Part shown: positions 62,715 through 64,000 of the stretch, in pieces
Layout: every line of letters starts with the position of its first letter
Position numbering within the stretch: position 1 is the first letter of the stretch
Source of the DNA: CAUZIB01 sp963663925
Lineage (GTDB): Bacteria > Acidobacteriota > Vicinamibacteria > Vicinamibacterales > UBA8438
Direction: 5' to 3'
Assembly (NCBI GenBank): GCA_965237405.1
Contig: OZ250139.1
Coordinates: 2,108,001 to 2,172,000 of the forward strand
Length of the DNA stretch: 64,000 bases
Translations under genes and position numbers: made by a program
Notes under the pieces: generated by a model
What the model saw: the letters and a program-made list of their open reading frames with translations, nothing else
Told to the model about the DNA's origin: nothing
Database searches by the model: none

Positions 62715-64000
62715 TTGCATAACTCTGGTAACATACCGCCTCTTCACGCACGCGGGAGAAGGGTCACGCTGACCAACGAACTCTGCCACTTCACCGCTGT
62801 CGATCTCGTTCGACTGCTTCGAGACCGCGAGATCTCAGCCATCGAGGTGATGGACGCGCACCTCGCCAACATTGAACGTGTAAACCCGGCACTCAACGCC
62901 ATCGTCACTTTGGTCGCGGACACGGCCCGAGCTGCCGCCGGTGACGCCGATGCAGCGTTGGCACGAGGCGATGAGATCGGATGCCTCCACGGACTCCCGG
63001 TAGCCCACAAGGATCTCGTCGAAACGCGCGGCATCCGAACAACGTTCGGCTCAACCGTCTTTGCCACGAACGTCCCCGACGCCGATGCCCTGATCGTCGA
63101 GCGGCTACGAACGGCCGGTGCGATTACAATCGGTAAAACCAACACGCCGGAATTCGGTGCCGGTTCACAGACCTTCAACGATGTCTTCGGCACCACGCGA
63201 AACCCGTACGATCTCGGGCGAACCTGCGGCGGTAGCAGCGGTGGTGCCGCCGTGGCCCTCGCCTCCGGCATGGTGCCGATCGCCGACGGCACCGACATGG
63301 GCGGGTCGCTCCGCAATCCGGCGAGCTTCTGCAATGTCGTCGGCCTCCGGCCATCGCCGGGACGCGTCGCGGTGTGGCCTCGCCAGACGGGGTGGGTCCA
63401 GAGTCTGTCAGTGAGCGGCCCGATGGCTCGTACCGTCGCGACCTCGCGCTCATGATGCATGCCATCAGTGGAGCCGATCCGCGAGATCCACTGTCGTTCG
63501 ATACGCCGCCTCGTCATTTTTCCCAACCGCTCCAACAAGACTTCATTGGCACAACGGTCGCGTGGAGTCGCGATCTCGGCGGGCTGCCCGTCGATCCGCG
63601 CGTGACCGCCGTTATCGAAGGCCAGCGGATGGTGTTCGAGGATCTGGGCTGCGTGGTCGAGGACACGACACCGGACCTGCGTGACGCTGATCAAATCTTT
63701 CGGACCTGGCGGGCGTGGTATTTCGAGCTCGCCTACGGGGCGATCGCCGATACCTACCGTGACGCGCTCAAGGACACGGTCGTGTGGAACATCGAGGAGG
63801 GCCGGCGCCTGACGGGCGTGCAACTTGCCGATGCCGCTCGACGACACGCCGACCTGCACGAGCGCGTGCGAGCGTTCATGGACCGATATTCGTTTCTCGT
63901 ACTCCCAGTAAGTCAGGTGCCGCCGTTCGAAATCTCCAAGCCGTATGTCACCAAGATCGACGGAAGACCACTCGAGACGTATATAGACTGGATGCGTTCC
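62715..64000 (+). pseudogene. Amidase (GatA-like family) with a 1-base deletion, runs off the window
   Basis: An amidase-signature enzyme: LPVAHKDLVETRG (catalytic Lys), then RTCGGSSGGAAVALASG (Ser nucleophile region) and GSLRNPASFCNVVGLRP. Near 63440 the frame changes: GPMARTVA is followed in frame by TSRS and a stop, while the next frame gives DLALMMHAISGADPRDPLSFD and continues open to the end of the window. A single missing base explains it. The start (TTG 62715 or a codon nearer 62770) is uncertain. Confidence 0.8.

Noticed and set aside
62744..63859. 371-codon minus-strand frame opposite the amidase gene
   Set aside because: Antisense shadow: the amidase signature is on the plus strand, and the minus-strand translation is low-complexity Ser/Arg/Pro sequence.
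17395..64000. TAG reassigned to an amino acid (amber recoding), because several genes carry in-frame TAG
   Set aside because: bioB, bioA and other intact genes end at TAG without family similarity beyond it, and in-frame TAA codons and frameshifts occur in the same set of broken genes. Decay explains all of them.

Overview
The window looks like a chromosomal piece of a moderately GC-rich bacterium. Its gene content best fits the Acidobacteriota, probably a Vicinamibacteria-like lineage. The grounds are a secreted 337-residue protein of a type I associate with that group, several PQQ/beta-propeller secreted proteins, DUF547 and DUF3179 proteins, a CarD regulator and an ImuA-ImuB-DnaE2 mutasome. 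This placement is inference: there is no rRNA or other decisive marker here.

Layout. 0-2.5 kb: hisS, a gamma-carbonic anhydrase and moaA. 2.7-12.7 kb: a lipid/arsenic-looking island. It holds a Tes-like radical SAM protein, a secreted DUF547 protein and a tight six-gene minus-strand run: SET protein, alpha/beta hydrolase, double GT2 fusion, GT87 membrane glycosyltransferase, radical-SAM/ArsM-like methyltransferase fusion, small membrane protein. 12.7-17.3 kb: DUF309, DUF2461, TIGR01777 epimerase, a dead SRPBCC gene, a fatty acid desaturase and a secreted protein. 17.4-23.4 kb: the imuA-imuB-dnaE2 mutasome, with a G15 tract in imuA, a broken dnaE2 and a set of 7-bp tandem repeats. 23.5-31.2 kb: a split DUF983 gene, an MFS exporter, a HupE/UreJ remnant, biotin synthesis genes (bioB facing bioF-bioD-bioA) and chrA.

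31.4-48.8 kb: a decayed CHAD / Ppx-GppA pair, then mostly intact housekeeping genes: citrate synthase, a TPR protease-like protein, a PmtA-like methyltransferase, a homocysteine methyltransferase, a LytS/LytT two-component system overlapping lepB, rex-moaC-fadD, plsC and carD. 49.1-50.4 kb: an IS30-family element. 50.4-56.7 kb: a secreted methyltransferase-like protein, DUF3179, tRNA-Leu(CAA), a PQQ alcohol dehydrogenase and aspartokinase. 56.7-64 kb: an alternation of intact genes (LOG family, two beta-propeller proteins) with four broken ones (enoyl-CoA hydratase, GNAT, cyclase family, amidase).

Two themes stand out. First, the 5.9-12.7 kb operon joins an ArsM-like methyltransferase to a radical SAM/SPASM module and to glycosyltransferases that could supply and use a polyprenyl-phosphate sugar. 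It is a candidate arsenosugar or arsenic-containing glycolipid pathway. Second, ten recognisable genes carry in-frame nonsense codons, frameshifts or small duplications, while their neighbours are intact. Together with the IS element, this suggests relaxed selection and ongoing gene loss, unless part of it is assembly error.
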